Positions 1-9,004 of a stretch of DNA of 26,697 bases are shown one piece after another; the stretch's first letter is position 1, and every line of letters begins with the position of its first letter. The notes under the pieces are model-generated. The model saw only the letters and a list, made by a program, of their open reading frames with translations, searched no databases and had not been told where the DNA came from. The position numbers and the translations under genes are program-made. Origin of the DNA: a virus; IMG/VR virus record IMGVR_UViG_3300030060_004626, positions 1-26,697 of that record, one strand, 5' to 3'.

Positions 1-92
1 GAACAGGACAACCTATTATATTTACAGCAAAAGAAAGTGCATTATCAGGAAGTCCAAAATTTAAGTATATATGTGATATATATATAAATGGA
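1..92. repeat. Left copy of 92-bp terminal direct repeat
   Basis: Bases 1-92 are identical to bases 26606-26697. The repeat lies inside a coding sequence that continues in frame across the junction, so it most likely reflects a circular assembly graph or a circularly permuted genome rather than a dedicated non-coding end. The unit genome is 26,605 bp. Confidence 0.97.
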
Positions 93-1325
93 ACTAGAAA
101 AGCAAGATTAAAACAACTACCTAATGCATCTAGCGTAGCTGTATTTGATATATCTAGAGTTGTTAATAGTTTTCTATCATCTACAAAAGTAAATCAAGGA
201 ATTACAACTAATTCAATTCATACATTGCCACTAGGAGATACAGCAGATCCATTTTCATTAAATGATTCTACACTTGAATCTGTTGTGTGTAAATTTGGAT
301 ATGAAAAAGCATCATCTGCTACTACTGCACCTGTTGTTGAAGCAGATGTAATAACTGAAAGCACAAGATATGCAATACAAGGTGCAGTTCCTTATATAGC
401 AGGAATTAATTATGCTTTTGGAGATTTTATTCCAAATGGTACATCTAAAAGGTTTTTAACTAATATGCCAAACAATAGTGTAGATGGAGAATCTATTTCA
501 GTAAGTAATAATGAATGGAGAACAATAGCATTTTTAAACTATTCTTCAGCTACTCAAATAAATAGATTATATGTGCAGATTTATAATAGTTCGGATGTTT
601 TATTAAATACAAGCAATTTTTATTTTGAAAATACAAATGCTAATGGTGGTGCTAATCCTAGTAGCGAAGTTAGTGATGATACTGAAAGATTGATATATGC
701 AGGTATAGGAGTTAAGAATTTAAATACACAAACACTTCATACAGATATGCAAATTAGTCAACATCCTACTGCTGCTTATTATAAAGTATTTGGAACTGAT
801 GCATCTAATAATCAAAAAACAGCAAAGTATAGGTTTAATTTAGATGGCAATGATTGTATATTTCCTATGGTAGAATTAGCTTGGAAAAATAGATTAGGTG
901 TTTGGGATTATTATACATTTAAAAAGAAAGATGAAAAAAGATTATCTATTACAAGAACAGGAATGAGTAAAGTATTCGGAACTTATAATACAGCTACATA
1001 TAGTGTAAATAGTTTTGATAGAGGTGGTGAAACACTAACTACTGAAGCAATGTTTACAGCAAGTGCAAATACTGATTATATGAGTGAAAAACAAGCACAA
1101 TGGCTACAAGGTTGTTTTACTTCTAATGAAGTATATTTGATAGATACAACAAAAGATGTATTTCAAACATCTTCAGGTGCTACTATAAGTGCAGATGCAC
1201 CTAATGTTATTCCAATAGAAATTACATCAGCAGAATTTACTGAAAAAACAAGAATAAATAATCAATGTGAAATTCAGTACACAATTAATTACAAATATTC
1301 AAAACCACAAAGAACAGGAATATGA
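3..1325 (+). CDS. Tail structural protein, C-terminal 440 residues (gene wraps from the right end)
   Basis: This is the main part of a gene whose true start is the ATG at 26566. Joining the ends through the 92-bp repeat gives a 454-residue protein in one uninterrupted frame. The TTG at 225 is an internal codon, not a start. The protein is rich in Thr, Ser, Asn and aromatic residues, with alternating beta-like segments and no signal peptide or membrane segment, as expected for a virion tail component. Its N-terminal part (YICDIYINGTRKARLKQLP) looks like a small beta-sandwich. It overlaps the next gene by four bases (ATGA) and lies between the HK97-gp10-like gene and the 1028-residue tail protein, so a distal tail or baseplate role is inferred. 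I do not recognise a named family. Confidence 0.8.
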   Translation, partial: TGQPIIFTAKESALSGSPKFKYICDIYINGTRKARLKQLPNASSVAVFDISRVVNSFLSSTKVNQGITTNSIHTLPLGDTADPFSLNDSTLESVVCKFGYEKASSATTAPVVEADVITESTRYAIQGAVPYIAGINYAFGDFIPNGTSKRFLTNMPNNSVDGESISVSNNEWRTIAFLNYSSATQINRLYVQIYNSSDVLLNTSNFYFENTNANGGANPSSEVSDDTERLIYAGIGVKNLNTQTLHTDMQISQHPTAAYYKVFGTDASNNQKTAKYRFNLDGNDCIFPMVELAWKNRLGVWDYYTFKKKDEKRLSITRTGMSKVFGTYNTATYSVNSFDRGGETLTTEAMFTASANTDYMSEKQAQWLQGCFTSNEVYLIDTTKDVFQTSSGATISADAPNVIPIEITSAEFTEKTRINNQCEIQYTINYKYSKPQRTGI

Positions 1326-4300
1326 TTCAAGTAATTGCATATGACCAAACAAACGAAAGTCCTGTATATTTAGATATAAAAGAAGGAGTTAATATTTCAG
1401 TAAATTATTCTTTTGCAGATATTAAAGACCCAAGTAGTAGAAATGCTTCTTATTCACATACTTTTAAACTACCTTTTTCAAATACTAATAATCAGTTTTT
1501 TAAAGATATATATGAAGTTAATATAGATACAACTGATGGTGCAGTTTCTTTTAATCCTCAAAAAAGTACAACAGCATCTATTAGTATAGATACAGTTAAT
1601 CAACTACAAGGAACTTTACAATTAAAAAACATATATACAAAAGCAAAATTATATGAAGTTGTAGTTTTTGGTGAAGGAGCAGATTTATTTACTAGCATAA
1701 AAGATAAAAAATTAATTGATTCATTCAGAGATTTAAGTGATGGAATAACTTTAGATACTACTTATAATCACGCTTTAACTGCTACTAATATAGTTAATTC
1801 TTGGTCAAATAGTTTGATTAATACAAATGGTGATACAGTTACAGATATAATTTATCCTATAATAGATTTTGGAAAATGTCACAATGCTTTGTTTGAAGAT
1901 ATTACATTTCCATATTTAGCTTTAGATGGTGGTTTAGGTATTCAAACTACTGATGTAAATTTTAAAGATATGATGGTGAGTCCATCACACTTAAAACCTG
2001 CTATAAGATTAAAAACTATATTTCAGCAAATTATAGCAAAGGCAGGTTTTTCATATACTTCTACATTTATTGATGGTAGCTATTTTGATGACCTTTATTT
2101 TTTACTAGGTACTGATAATGAAGATATAATTACAAATCCAATAGGTGGTTGTAAAATAGGTCTAACAGCAGATATGACAATATCAGGAGAAAGAAATGCA
2201 ATATTTGATAAAGAAGATACTGATTATTTTTATGATATAGATAGTAGATATGATACTAATTTAAAAAGGTATTTAGCACAAGTACCTGGTAATTTTAAAT
2301 TTGGTTATAGAATAAGATTAACAACAACAGCTTCAGGTGTAAGTACAACTGATTTTGTTTCAGTTAGAGTAATGATAAAAATAAATGGACAATCTACTGC
2401 TAATTATCATTATCATAATGCTAATGTTAGTAGTGCATCAAATCAAACTATGGTATTTACAGGCGAATTTGATAATACAGTTTTAGATGTTACTGATTCA
2501 TTGACTATAGGAGTAAAAAATGTATCAGAAGATAATAATGGTTCTAGGGTTAATATAACTTTAGAAGCATATGAATCTGCTGCTGAATTAGGATGTTGGA
2601 TTGAATTACTAGGTAGTGATACAGGATTTGAAGGTAAAGATGTTTTTGTGCCTGATAATATGCCTGATATAACACAAGAGGAATTTATGAAGGATTTAAT
2701 TCAAAGATTCAATTTGGTTATAATACCTAATCCTGATACTGAAAAAAATCTACTTATAGAACCTTTTAATGATTATTTAGATGATGGGAGTTCTAAAGAT
2801 TGGGAACAAAAACTAGATACTTCCAAAGAAATACAAATTAGGTTTCCTACTGATATAATGCCTAAAAAGATATTGTTTGCTGATTTAGAAGATGAAGATG
2901 CTACTAATGTATATCATCATAGAACCTTCAATGAAATTTATGGACAATATGAAAGAATCCCTGAAAATTCTGAATTTGCAACTAAAGAACTAACAAATGA
3001 TTCTATATATAGTCCTTTTATAGCACAAACTTTACAACAATGGGATGGTGCTGCATTAGCAGAAGGTTTTGATAATTTTTTAATACATAGAAATTACAAT
3101 AAAGAGGATGGTGTCAAAACAGTTACTACAAAACCTAAATTATTTCATTTTAATGGATTAAAAGCTATAAGTGGAATGTCAAGTAGCACATTTTCTATTT
3201 ATGATGGAATAAATAAAACAGTATCTACACATAACACATATCCATATTGTTCTAATTTTAATGCTAGTCCTGTAACATCTTCAACATTAGATTTACGTTG
3301 GGGTGGTGGTTGGGCTTATGACTTTCAATCACCAATGATAAATGGAGTTTATACAAGTCAAAATTTATATGAAGTTTATTGGAGTAGGTACATAAATGAA
3401 ATTTATTCTGATGAATCAAGAATAATGGAGTGCTATGTAAAATTAGATGAGTATGATATTTTAAATTTTAATTATAATGATAAAGTATTTATACATAATT
3501 GTTTTTGGAGAATAAATAAGATTACAAATTATCAGATAGGACAAAATGTGTCTACTAAAATTGAATTTATAAAAATCATTCAAAAAAATGTTCACGATTG
3601 TGATGCTATACCTAGTACATTTAATGCAGATGGAAGTATATCATTTATATCAGCAACTGATGGTAGTTCAGTTAGTGCTACTCAAGAATGTTGTGACCAA
3701 GCAAGTGAAAATTATTTTTGGAATCCTATTTTAAGTCAATGTAGATGGAAATCATTGTGGAATATACCATCAAAAGTTCCTACAACTACATCTAAAGGTA
3801 ATAATGTTTTAAAAACAGGTAATGCAGGTTCTAATAATGTTCATAAAAATTATCCTGATTCTACTAAAACTTCAACTATAGATGTATCTACGAAAGCAAC
3901 AGGTAGTGTTGTAAATTTAACATATATAGGACAAACTGATGATGCATCATTAACTGAAATATTTATACAAGGTAATTCAGGTGCAGGTACAAATGAACAA
4001 AGATTTCAAGTTCCTGTTGATTGTTTTTGTACAGTTAAAGCAGTAATGAGTTCAGTACAATCAGGTTTAGACAATAATACAGGTGCAATAGGTCAATCAT
4101 CAATGACTCAATGGCAAGCAGCATTTAAAAATATAGATGGTACTGTAACACTATTAGCACAAAGGTCAGATGGAACTGATATAGAAGATACAGGAGTAGG
4201 TAAAAGAGATTTAACATTTAGTGCTTTAAATACAGGAGGTAATTCAGCTATGGTTTTAAAAGTTCAAGCTGAAGCAAATAAAAGAGTTCAATATGTAGTT

Positions 4301-4408
4301 AAATTAGAAATAACACAAACTGATTTTAATGTATATAATACTGATGCAATTTGGATGGATGATAACAACTTTGTATTTCAAGATGGTGACCAAATGTTAT
4401 GGAATTAA
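1322..4408 (+). CDS. Large tail-tip / baseplate-hub-like protein (1028 aa)
   Basis: This is the largest gene in the genome. Its start overlaps the preceding stop by four bases (ATGA). The N-terminus has a pattern I associate with tail proteins of Bacteroidota phages: a short beta region, then an SFADIKDPSSRNASYSHTFK-type segment (about residues 30-50) with a FKLPF turn. The middle is beta-rich. The C-terminal third (about residues 740-1028) contains a Cys-rich stretch (ECCDQ, then QCRWKS) and a Gly/Ser/Thr/Asn-rich beta region that could be receptor-facing. It lies immediately upstream of the tape measure gene. Its size and place suggest the tail hub or adhesin; this is inference, since no enzymatic motif is visible. 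A large host-recognition protein without hub function is the alternative. Confidence 0.75.
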   Translation: MIQVIAYDQTNESPVYLDIKEGVNISVNYSFADIKDPSSRNASYSHTFKLPFSNTNNQFFKDIYEVNIDTTDGAVSFNPQKSTTASISIDTVNQLQGTLQLKNIYTKAKLYEVVVFGEGADLFTSIKDKKLIDSFRDLSDGITLDTTYNHALTATNIVNSWSNSLINTNGDTVTDIIYPIIDFGKCHNALFEDITFPYLALDGGLGIQTTDVNFKDMMVSPSHLKPAIRLKTIFQQIIAKAGFSYTSTFIDGSYFDDLYFLLGTDNEDIITNPIGGCKIGLTADMTISGERNAIFDKEDTDYFYDIDSRYDTNLKRYLAQVPGNFKFGYRIRLTTTASGVSTTDFVSVRVMIKINGQSTANYHYHNANVSSASNQTMVFTGEFDNTVLDVTDSLTIGVKNVSEDNNGSRVNITLEAYESAAELGCWIELLGSDTGFEGKDVFVPDNMPDITQEEFMKDLIQRFNLVIIPNPDTEKNLLIEPFNDYLDDGSSKDWEQKLDTSKEIQIRFPTDIMPKKILFADLEDEDATNVYHHRTFNEIYGQYERIPENSEFATKELTNDSIYSPFIAQTLQQWDGAALAEGFDNFLIHRNYNKEDGVKTVTTKPKLFHFNGLKAISGMSSSTFSIYDGINKTVSTHNTYPYCSNFNASPVTSSTLDLRWGGGWAYDFQSPMINGVYTSQNLYEVYWSRYINEIYSDESRIMECYVKLDEYDILNFNYNDKVFIHNCFWRINKITNYQIGQNVSTKIEFIKIIQKNVHDCDAIPSTFNADGSISFISATDGSSVSATQECCDQASENYFWNPILSQCRWKSLWNIPSKVPTTTSKGNNVLKTGNAGSNNVHKNYPDSTKTSTIDVSTKATGSVVNLTYIGQTDDASLTEIFIQGNSGAGTNEQRFQVPVDCFCTVKAVMSSVQSGLDNNTGAIGQSSMTQWQAAFKNIDGTVTLLAQRSDGTDIEDTGVGKRDLTFSALNTGGNSAMVLKVQAEANKRVQYVVKLEITQTDFNVYNTDAIWMDDNNFVFQDGDQMLWN

Positions 4409-4421
4409 AAATAAATAGAAT

Positions 4422-6092
4422 ATGAAAGAAGCAAATATTAAAATTAATGCTCACACAGCAGATGCTGAAGCAAATTTAGCACGATTAGCAAACCAAGCTG
4501 AAGAAAGTAGTAAAAAAGTATTATCAGTAGGAGATGCAGCATTTGCTATAGCAGAAACAATGACAGGTGCTTTTGCAATAGCAACAGGTGCTATAGGTTT
4601 ATTTGCAGGAGAAAATGAAAAGTTTCAAAAAGTAGCATCTAAAGCACAATCAGTTATTGCTATAGCTATTGGAACTAGACAACTAGCAGAAGCTAAAGCA
4701 AATATTACAACATTAGCAGGAACAGCAATAGTAAAAGCTAATGCAGTTGCAACAAGATTAGCTAGTATTGCAATGGTAGCATTTAGTAGTGCTATAGGTA
4801 CATCTTCTAAAGCATTTAAGATAATGAAGATGGCAATAGTTTCTACAGGTTTAGGTGCTTTAGTTGTTGGACTTGGATTAGTTATTACAAAGTTAATGAG
4901 TATGTCTGATAAAACTGAAGAAGCAGCAGATAAACAAAAATTATTAACAGATGCTATTGATGCAACAAATAAAGTAGCAAATGATGCAGTAAGTTTAAAT
5001 GAAAAATTAAATCAAGCAACTAATCAAAGGGAAATAGATTTAATAAATGAAGAAAAAGCATATGAAAAAGCTAAAGAAAAACTAGCAATTTTTGTAGAGC
5101 AAAAAGAAATGGAATTAGCAAACAACATAGCTAATGGGAAATCATATACAGCAAACCAAGAAGCATATGATAAACATTTAGCTTCATTAGATGCACAGCA
5201 CGAACAATTAATTGCTAATAAAAAAGCATATGAAGAATACCAAAAAAGTCAAAATGAATCTTCTGAAGAAGAAAAAAAGAAAGAAGAAACAGTAAAAGCA
5301 TTAACTGATTTACAAAAAACATTAATAATTGCTGAAACTTCTATGTTACAAAGCAGATTAAATAATAGAATATCTGAATTTGAGTTAGAACAACAATTAA
5401 CAATGAATGAAATAGAATTAATGAAAGAAAAGCTATTAACAGAAGAACTAACTGAAGATGAATCATTTATTTTAAAAGAAGATATAGCTAGAAAAGAAAT
5501 AGAACTATTACAAGCAAAAGCAGATGAAGAAATACGTATAAATGATTTAATAGCAGAAAATACAAAAAAGAATGATGCAGAAAAAGAAGAAGCAGAACTG
5601 AAATTAGCAGAACAAGAACAAGCTAATTTTGATGCTAGGATGGCATTTGCAGGTGCAACAGGTGATATATTAGGTAATATGTCAGCATTAATGGAAGAAG
5701 GTTCAGCACAACAAAAAGCGATGGCACTAACTGAAATAGCTGTAAATACAGGAATAGGATTTATGAACGCTTTAAGAATTGCACAACAGGGTGGAATGGG
5801 AACAGGTGCAGCAGCACCATTTACTACTCCTATCTTTTATGCTTCACAAATAGCAGCAGTTTTAGGTGCAGCAGCACAAGCTAAACAAATTATTAGTTCA
5901 GGTAGTGAAGCAGGTGCAGGTGGTGGTGGTATTACATATACTGCTCCATTTATTCCTGAAAGTGCAGCACAAGGTGGTGGTACTCCTACTACAACTGATT
6001 CAAATGGTACTGTACAAGCATTTGTTGTTTCAAATGAGATTTCAAGTAGACAGGCTTTAGATAGTGAATTAGAATTACAATCAACATTATAA
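4422..6092 (+). CDS. Tail tape measure protein (short, 556 aa)
   Basis: The first 180 residues are Ala-rich helix, with hydrophobic stretches at about 40-65, 75-130 and 135-160 (including GLGALVVGLGLVITKLM). A long charged coiled-coil region follows at about 180-410, rich in Glu, Lys and Gln. The C-terminus is Ala/Gly-rich with a poly-Gly turn and a Thr/Ser tail. This architecture is characteristic of tape measure proteins, which span the tail lumen and set tail length. At about 0.15 nm per residue the protein would give a tail near 80 nm (inference from the family rule). It follows the large tail-tip gene by 13 bases. The coding sequence is rich in GCA and GAA, which creates open shadow frames. 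Confidence 0.88.
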   Translation: MKEANIKINAHTADAEANLARLANQAEESSKKVLSVGDAAFAIAETMTGAFAIATGAIGLFAGENEKFQKVASKAQSVIAIAIGTRQLAEAKANITTLAGTAIVKANAVATRLASIAMVAFSSAIGTSSKAFKIMKMAIVSTGLGALVVGLGLVITKLMSMSDKTEEAADKQKLLTDAIDATNKVANDAVSLNEKLNQATNQREIDLINEEKAYEKAKEKLAIFVEQKEMELANNIANGKSYTANQEAYDKHLASLDAQHEQLIANKKAYEEYQKSQNESSEEEKKKEETVKALTDLQKTLIIAETSMLQSRLNNRISEFELEQQLTMNEIELMKEKLLTEELTEDESFILKEDIARKEIELLQAKADEEIRINDLIAENTKKNDAEKEEAELKLAEQEQANFDARMAFAGATGDILGNMSALMEEGSAQQKAMALTEIAVNTGIGFMNALRIAQQGGMGTGAAAPFTTPIFYASQIAAVLGAAAQAKQIISSGSEAGAGGGGITYTAPFIPESAAQGGGTPTTTDSNGTVQAFVVSNEISSRQALDSELELQSTL

Positions 6093-6120
6093 ACGAAAAA
6101 TACAAATTTATATTTATAAT
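6089..6120 (+). promoter_or_regulatory. Composite late-promoter-like motif upstream of the protease gene
   Basis: ATAAAC at 6089-6094, then 12 bases, then TTTATATTTATAAT at 6107-6120. The right half starts 23 bases before the ATG at 6130. The same two halves with the same spacing occur at 7153 and 9675. TATATTTA is one base from the Bacteroidota -7 box TAnnTTTG. A promoter with a very short leader is the preferred reading; a translation-enhancing leader is the alternative. Confidence 0.6.
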
Positions 6121-6129
6121 AAAATAAGT

Positions 6130-7146
6130 ATGGAAGATAAAAAACTTGTTGAATTAATTATAGAAGAAGATGAACAAGATGAGTTTGGAATACAAGCTAT
6201 TTCACTTGTTCAGTTTCCTGCATTTGAAGAAGATGCTAATTTTGTGTTTTTTAATAAAAACCATAATTTAACATTAGCTAAAGTAGATGAAGATAAAAAA
6301 TTATTAATTGGATGTGCTTTAGTACCTGAAAAAAAGATTCCAAGATTAGACCAAAATACAGGTGAAGAATATGATGTATATTTTTCTAAAGAAACTATAA
6401 AACAAGCATCAGAATTGTTTTTAAAAAATAACAAACAAAATGAACATACTTTGGAACATCAAGAAGAAATTGGTGGTTTATCAGTTGTTGAAAGTTGGAT
6501 TGTTGCTGATGATAAACGTGATAAAAGTAGGATATACGGTTTTAGTGTTCCTGTTGGTTCTTGGATGGTGTCTATTAAAGTTGATAATGAATCAATATGG
6601 AAACAAATAAAAGAGAAAGCAGTTAAAGGATTTTCAATAGAAGGTTTTTTTGTTGATAAAGTAGTTAATATGCAAAGTATAAATTTAGAGTGTGATAATT
6701 GCCCTGATGCACTTTGTTTAGATTGTCCTAAAATAGATTCTAAAACATTTGGTAAAATAAAAAATCTAATATTAGACAATGAATTAATGCCTGTATCTAT
6801 TTTAGATGGTGAACCATTATTTGAAACTAAAGAAGAAGCTGAAATGTATGCTACATTATTTAAAGGTTGTAGAGGTCACCACCCACACGAAGTAGATGGG
6901 CAGAAACTATATATGGCTTGTGAAAATCATTCAGAAGCTATTGGTGATAATTATGATGAGGATGATTTTGGCAAAAAGAAAAAGAAATATAAAAAGAAAA
7001 ATAAATATGCTGAACAAATATTATATGCTAAAAAAAGAGCATTAGCAAAATATAGTTGGGATGATTGTATGAGAGAACAAAAAAAGCAATATGGTTCTGA
7101 AGAAACAGCTAAAAAAATATGTGGATATATTAAATCAAGATACTAA
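6130..7146 (+). CDS. Prohead protease, XkdF / peptidase S78_2-like, with C-terminal additions
   Basis: Residues about 55-180 match the XkdF-type phage protease fold: a LLIGCALVPEKKIPR strand, YDVYFSKETI, a histidine motif NEHTLEH (H106, H110) and a serine motif KGFSIEGFF (S169). These proteases cleave scaffold and capsid precursors inside the prohead, which fits the next two genes (scaffold-like, major capsid). After the protease comes a tight cysteine cluster CX2CX4CX2C (C188, C191, C196, C199), which may bind zinc. A GCRGHHPHEVDG segment with paired Cys and His follows (about 247-267), then a Lys-rich linker, and an end segment WDDCMREQ...AKKICGYIK (about 310-335). I have seen the last two elements in Bacteroidota phage head proteins but know no function for them. 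Confidence 0.82.
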   Translation: MEDKKLVELIIEEDEQDEFGIQAISLVQFPAFEEDANFVFFNKNHNLTLAKVDEDKKLLIGCALVPEKKIPRLDQNTGEEYDVYFSKETIKQASELFLKNNKQNEHTLEHQEEIGGLSVVESWIVADDKRDKSRIYGFSVPVGSWMVSIKVDNESIWKQIKEKAVKGFSIEGFFVDKVVNMQSINLECDNCPDALCLDCPKIDSKTFGKIKNLILDNELMPVSILDGEPLFETKEEAEMYATLFKGCRGHHPHEVDGQKLYMACENHSEAIGDNYDEDDFGKKKKKYKKKNKYAEQILYAKKRALAKYSWDDCMREQKKQYGSEETAKKICGYIKSRY

Positions 7147-7152
7147 CCAAAA

Positions 7153-7181
7153 ATAAACGAACTTTAAAAATTTATATTTAT
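7153..7181 (+). promoter_or_regulatory. Composite late-promoter-like motif upstream of the scaffold gene
   Basis: ATAAAC at 7153-7158, 12 bases, then TTTATATTTAT at 7171-7181. The motif overlaps the ATG at 7180 and places the ATG at 7195 exactly 24 bases from its right half. This matches the spacing at the other copies and argues for 7195 as the real start. Confidence 0.6.
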
Positions 7182-7194
7182 GAAAAAAGAAAGT

Positions 7195-7926
7195 ATGTCA
7201 ACACTAGACAAAATTAAGAATCTATTAACACTTTCAAAAGGTGCTAAATCTCACAAAGTAGTATTTTATAAAGAAGCTATTTTAGATGATGGTAGAACTA
7301 TTATTACTGAATCAGAAGATTGGACAGCAGGAGTTGAAGTTAGAGTTTTATCAGAAGATGGAACTGCAATTCTATTAGAAACAGGTTCATATAAATTAGA
7401 AGATGGAACTGAATTAGTAGTAGATGAAAAATCAATGCTAGTATCTTTAGGAGATGGTGAAATGGAAGTAGAAGAAATGCAAGAAGAAGGTGAAGAAGAT
7501 AAAGAAATAAAAGATGCTGTAGCAGATGAAACAGGTGAAGCAGTAGCAGAAGCAGTTGCTAGTCCTGAAATGGTTGATATAGTAGCTGAAGCTATTAATG
7601 AAGCAACAGGTGAAGAAGTTACTGCTGAAATTGCAAAAGAAGCAGCAGTAGCAGCAGTTGGAAGTATAGAAGCAGAAATACCTGCAGTTACTGAAGAGGT
7701 TAAAGAAGAATTAAGTGAAGTTGAAACATTTAGTGCTGTAGCTAATATGATAGAAGATAAATTTTCAGAATTAGAAACAAGATTATCTAAATTAGAAGAT
7801 AGTCCTGCAAGTGAAGGTTTAACACATACACCTGAAAAAACATCTTTTAATAAAGCTGATGTAAATAATAAAGTAAATATTTCAGCTAACGAAAGAGCAA
7901 GAAAAATAATCAATAGTTTTAATTAA
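7195..7926 (+). CDS. Scaffold-like acidic head protein (243 aa)
   Basis: The protein has a compact N-terminal beta-rich part (about 1-85, with regularly spaced DG turns) and a very acidic Ala/Glu/Val-rich helical middle (about 90-190). A short coiled coil follows (DKFSELETRLSKLED), and the C-terminus is polar with a basic RARKIINSF end. Its place between the prohead protease and the major capsid gene, its acidic helical composition and its basic C-terminal tail fit a capsid scaffold that is cut by the protease. An ATG five codons upstream at 7180 is also in frame. I prefer 7195 because 7180 lies inside the conserved upstream motif. No sequence family is certain; a decoration protein is the alternative. 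Confidence 0.7.
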   Translation: MSTLDKIKNLLTLSKGAKSHKVVFYKEAILDDGRTIITESEDWTAGVEVRVLSEDGTAILLETGSYKLEDGTELVVDEKSMLVSLGDGEMEVEEMQEEGEEDKEIKDAVADETGEAVAEAVASPEMVDIVAEAINEATGEEVTAEIAKEAAVAAVGSIEAEIPAVTEEVKEELSEVETFSAVANMIEDKFSELETRLSKLEDSPASEGLTHTPEKTSFNKADVNNKVNISANERARKIINSFN

Positions 7927-7943
7927 TAATAAACAAAGTAAAA

Positions 7944-8933
7944 ATGGAAAAGAATAATTACAAAAAGTATGATTTCGCAAATCCTACATTAAGTGGAGAC
8001 ACTTATGCAGGTCAATTAGCACTTCCATATGTGTCAGCAGCAGTTAAAGCTAACGATACTATAGGAAAAGGTTATGTAAGAATAATTGAAGGTCTTAACA
8101 GAAAAGCAGTTATTAATTCATTATCAGTTGCAGCACCTTTAGCAGAAGCTAGTTGTACATTCAATGCTACTGATACAACAATTACTGAATCAGTTATTAC
8201 GTTGAAAGATTTAAAAGCACAATTTCAATATTGTCGTGGAACTGTATTTCCTACTTGGATAGGACAGGGAATGGACAGAAATGGAAATTTGCCTCAATCA
8301 TTTGAAGAATTTCTTTTAGAAACAGCAGCAGCTAATGTAGGTGCAGCTATTGAAAATGATATGTGGGCAGGTTCTACAGCATTTGGAGTAGGTTATGTTT
8401 CTAATGATGGAACATTTGACCAAGCAGGTTTAAATGCTTCAAGATTAGCTGACTTTACACAAATCACAATGAATTCAGGTGCTTTAGCAAACACAACTGC
8501 TATTTCAGCTTTAAACAAAGTTTATGATGGTGTAACTGCTAATCATCCAGGTTTATTAAGTAAACCAGGTTTTGGATTCTATATGAATAACAAAACATAC
8601 GGTTTATATGTTCAGCAATTAGCAGGACTTGGTGCAGGAGTAGCAAATTCTAAAGAAGGTATAAATGGTCTAGCATCATCACAATCTTTTGAAGGAATGA
8701 GTTTTATGGGAACACCAATTTATAGATGTCCAGGTATGCCAGATGATTGTATTGTAGCAGCAGATAAAGAAAATTTAGTTGTAGCAACTAATGCACTTTC
8801 TGATATAACAGAAGTAAGGTTGATACCAACCTACCAATACGATGGTTCTGATAATATTAACCTTTCAATGAGGTTTGCAATAGCAGTAGGAGCAGGTTTA
8901 ACAACTGAAGGAGTAGTTGGAGCTACATTCTAG
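7944..8933 (+). CDS. Major capsid protein (329 aa)
   Basis: The protein lies directly after the scaffold-like gene and before a strong hairpin terminator, the usual arrangement for the most highly expressed head gene. It is an alpha/beta protein with no membrane segment. A LKAQFQYCRGTVFPTWIG segment (about 90-110) and a helix FEEFLLETAAANVGAAIEND (about 120-140) resemble the spine helix region of HK97-fold capsid proteins of Bacteroidota phages. The C-terminus (INLSMRFAIAVGAGLTTEG) looks like the A-domain edge. The identification rests on context and general resemblance; I see no single diagnostic motif. The upstream leader AATAATAAACAAAGTAAAA is A-rich and lacks a Shine-Dalgarno sequence. 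Confidence 0.85.
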   Translation: MEKNNYKKYDFANPTLSGDTYAGQLALPYVSAAVKANDTIGKGYVRIIEGLNRKAVINSLSVAAPLAEASCTFNATDTTITESVITLKDLKAQFQYCRGTVFPTWIGQGMDRNGNLPQSFEEFLLETAAANVGAAIENDMWAGSTAFGVGYVSNDGTFDQAGLNASRLADFTQITMNSGALANTTAISALNKVYDGVTANHPGLLSKPGFGFYMNNKTYGLYVQQLAGLGAGVANSKEGINGLASSQSFEGMSFMGTPIYRCPGMPDDCIVAADKENLVVATNALSDITEVRLIPTYQYDGSDNINLSMRFAIAVGAGLTTEGVVGATF

Positions 8934-8946
8934 AGAGTAATTTAAT

Positions 8947-8981
8947 AAAGTAAGGGAGTTAATTCTCCTTTACTTTTTTTT
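8947..8981 (+). terminator. Intrinsic terminator after the major capsid gene
   Basis: A 12-bp stem (AAAGTAAGGGAG paired with CTCCTTTACTTT, one G-T wobble) with a TTAATT loop at 8959-8964, followed by a run of T. It starts 13 bases after the capsid stop codon. Confidence 0.85.
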
Positions 8982-9004
8982 AATAACAATAAAATAATAT
9001 AGAT

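Noticed and set aside
225-1325. TTG at 225 as the start of the left-end gene
   Set aside because: The frame is open to the left edge and continues from an ATG at 26566 through the terminal repeat, so 225 is internal.
5866-6060. 64-residue plus-strand frame inside the tape measure gene
   Set aside because: Its Val/Leu/Gln/His repeats are a frame-shifted reading of the Gly/Ala-rich tape measure end.
7266-7913. 215-residue open frame on the minus strand opposite the scaffold-like gene
   Set aside because: It is a Ser/Ala/Thr-rich low-complexity shadow produced by GAA- and GCA-rich codons of the plus-strand gene.
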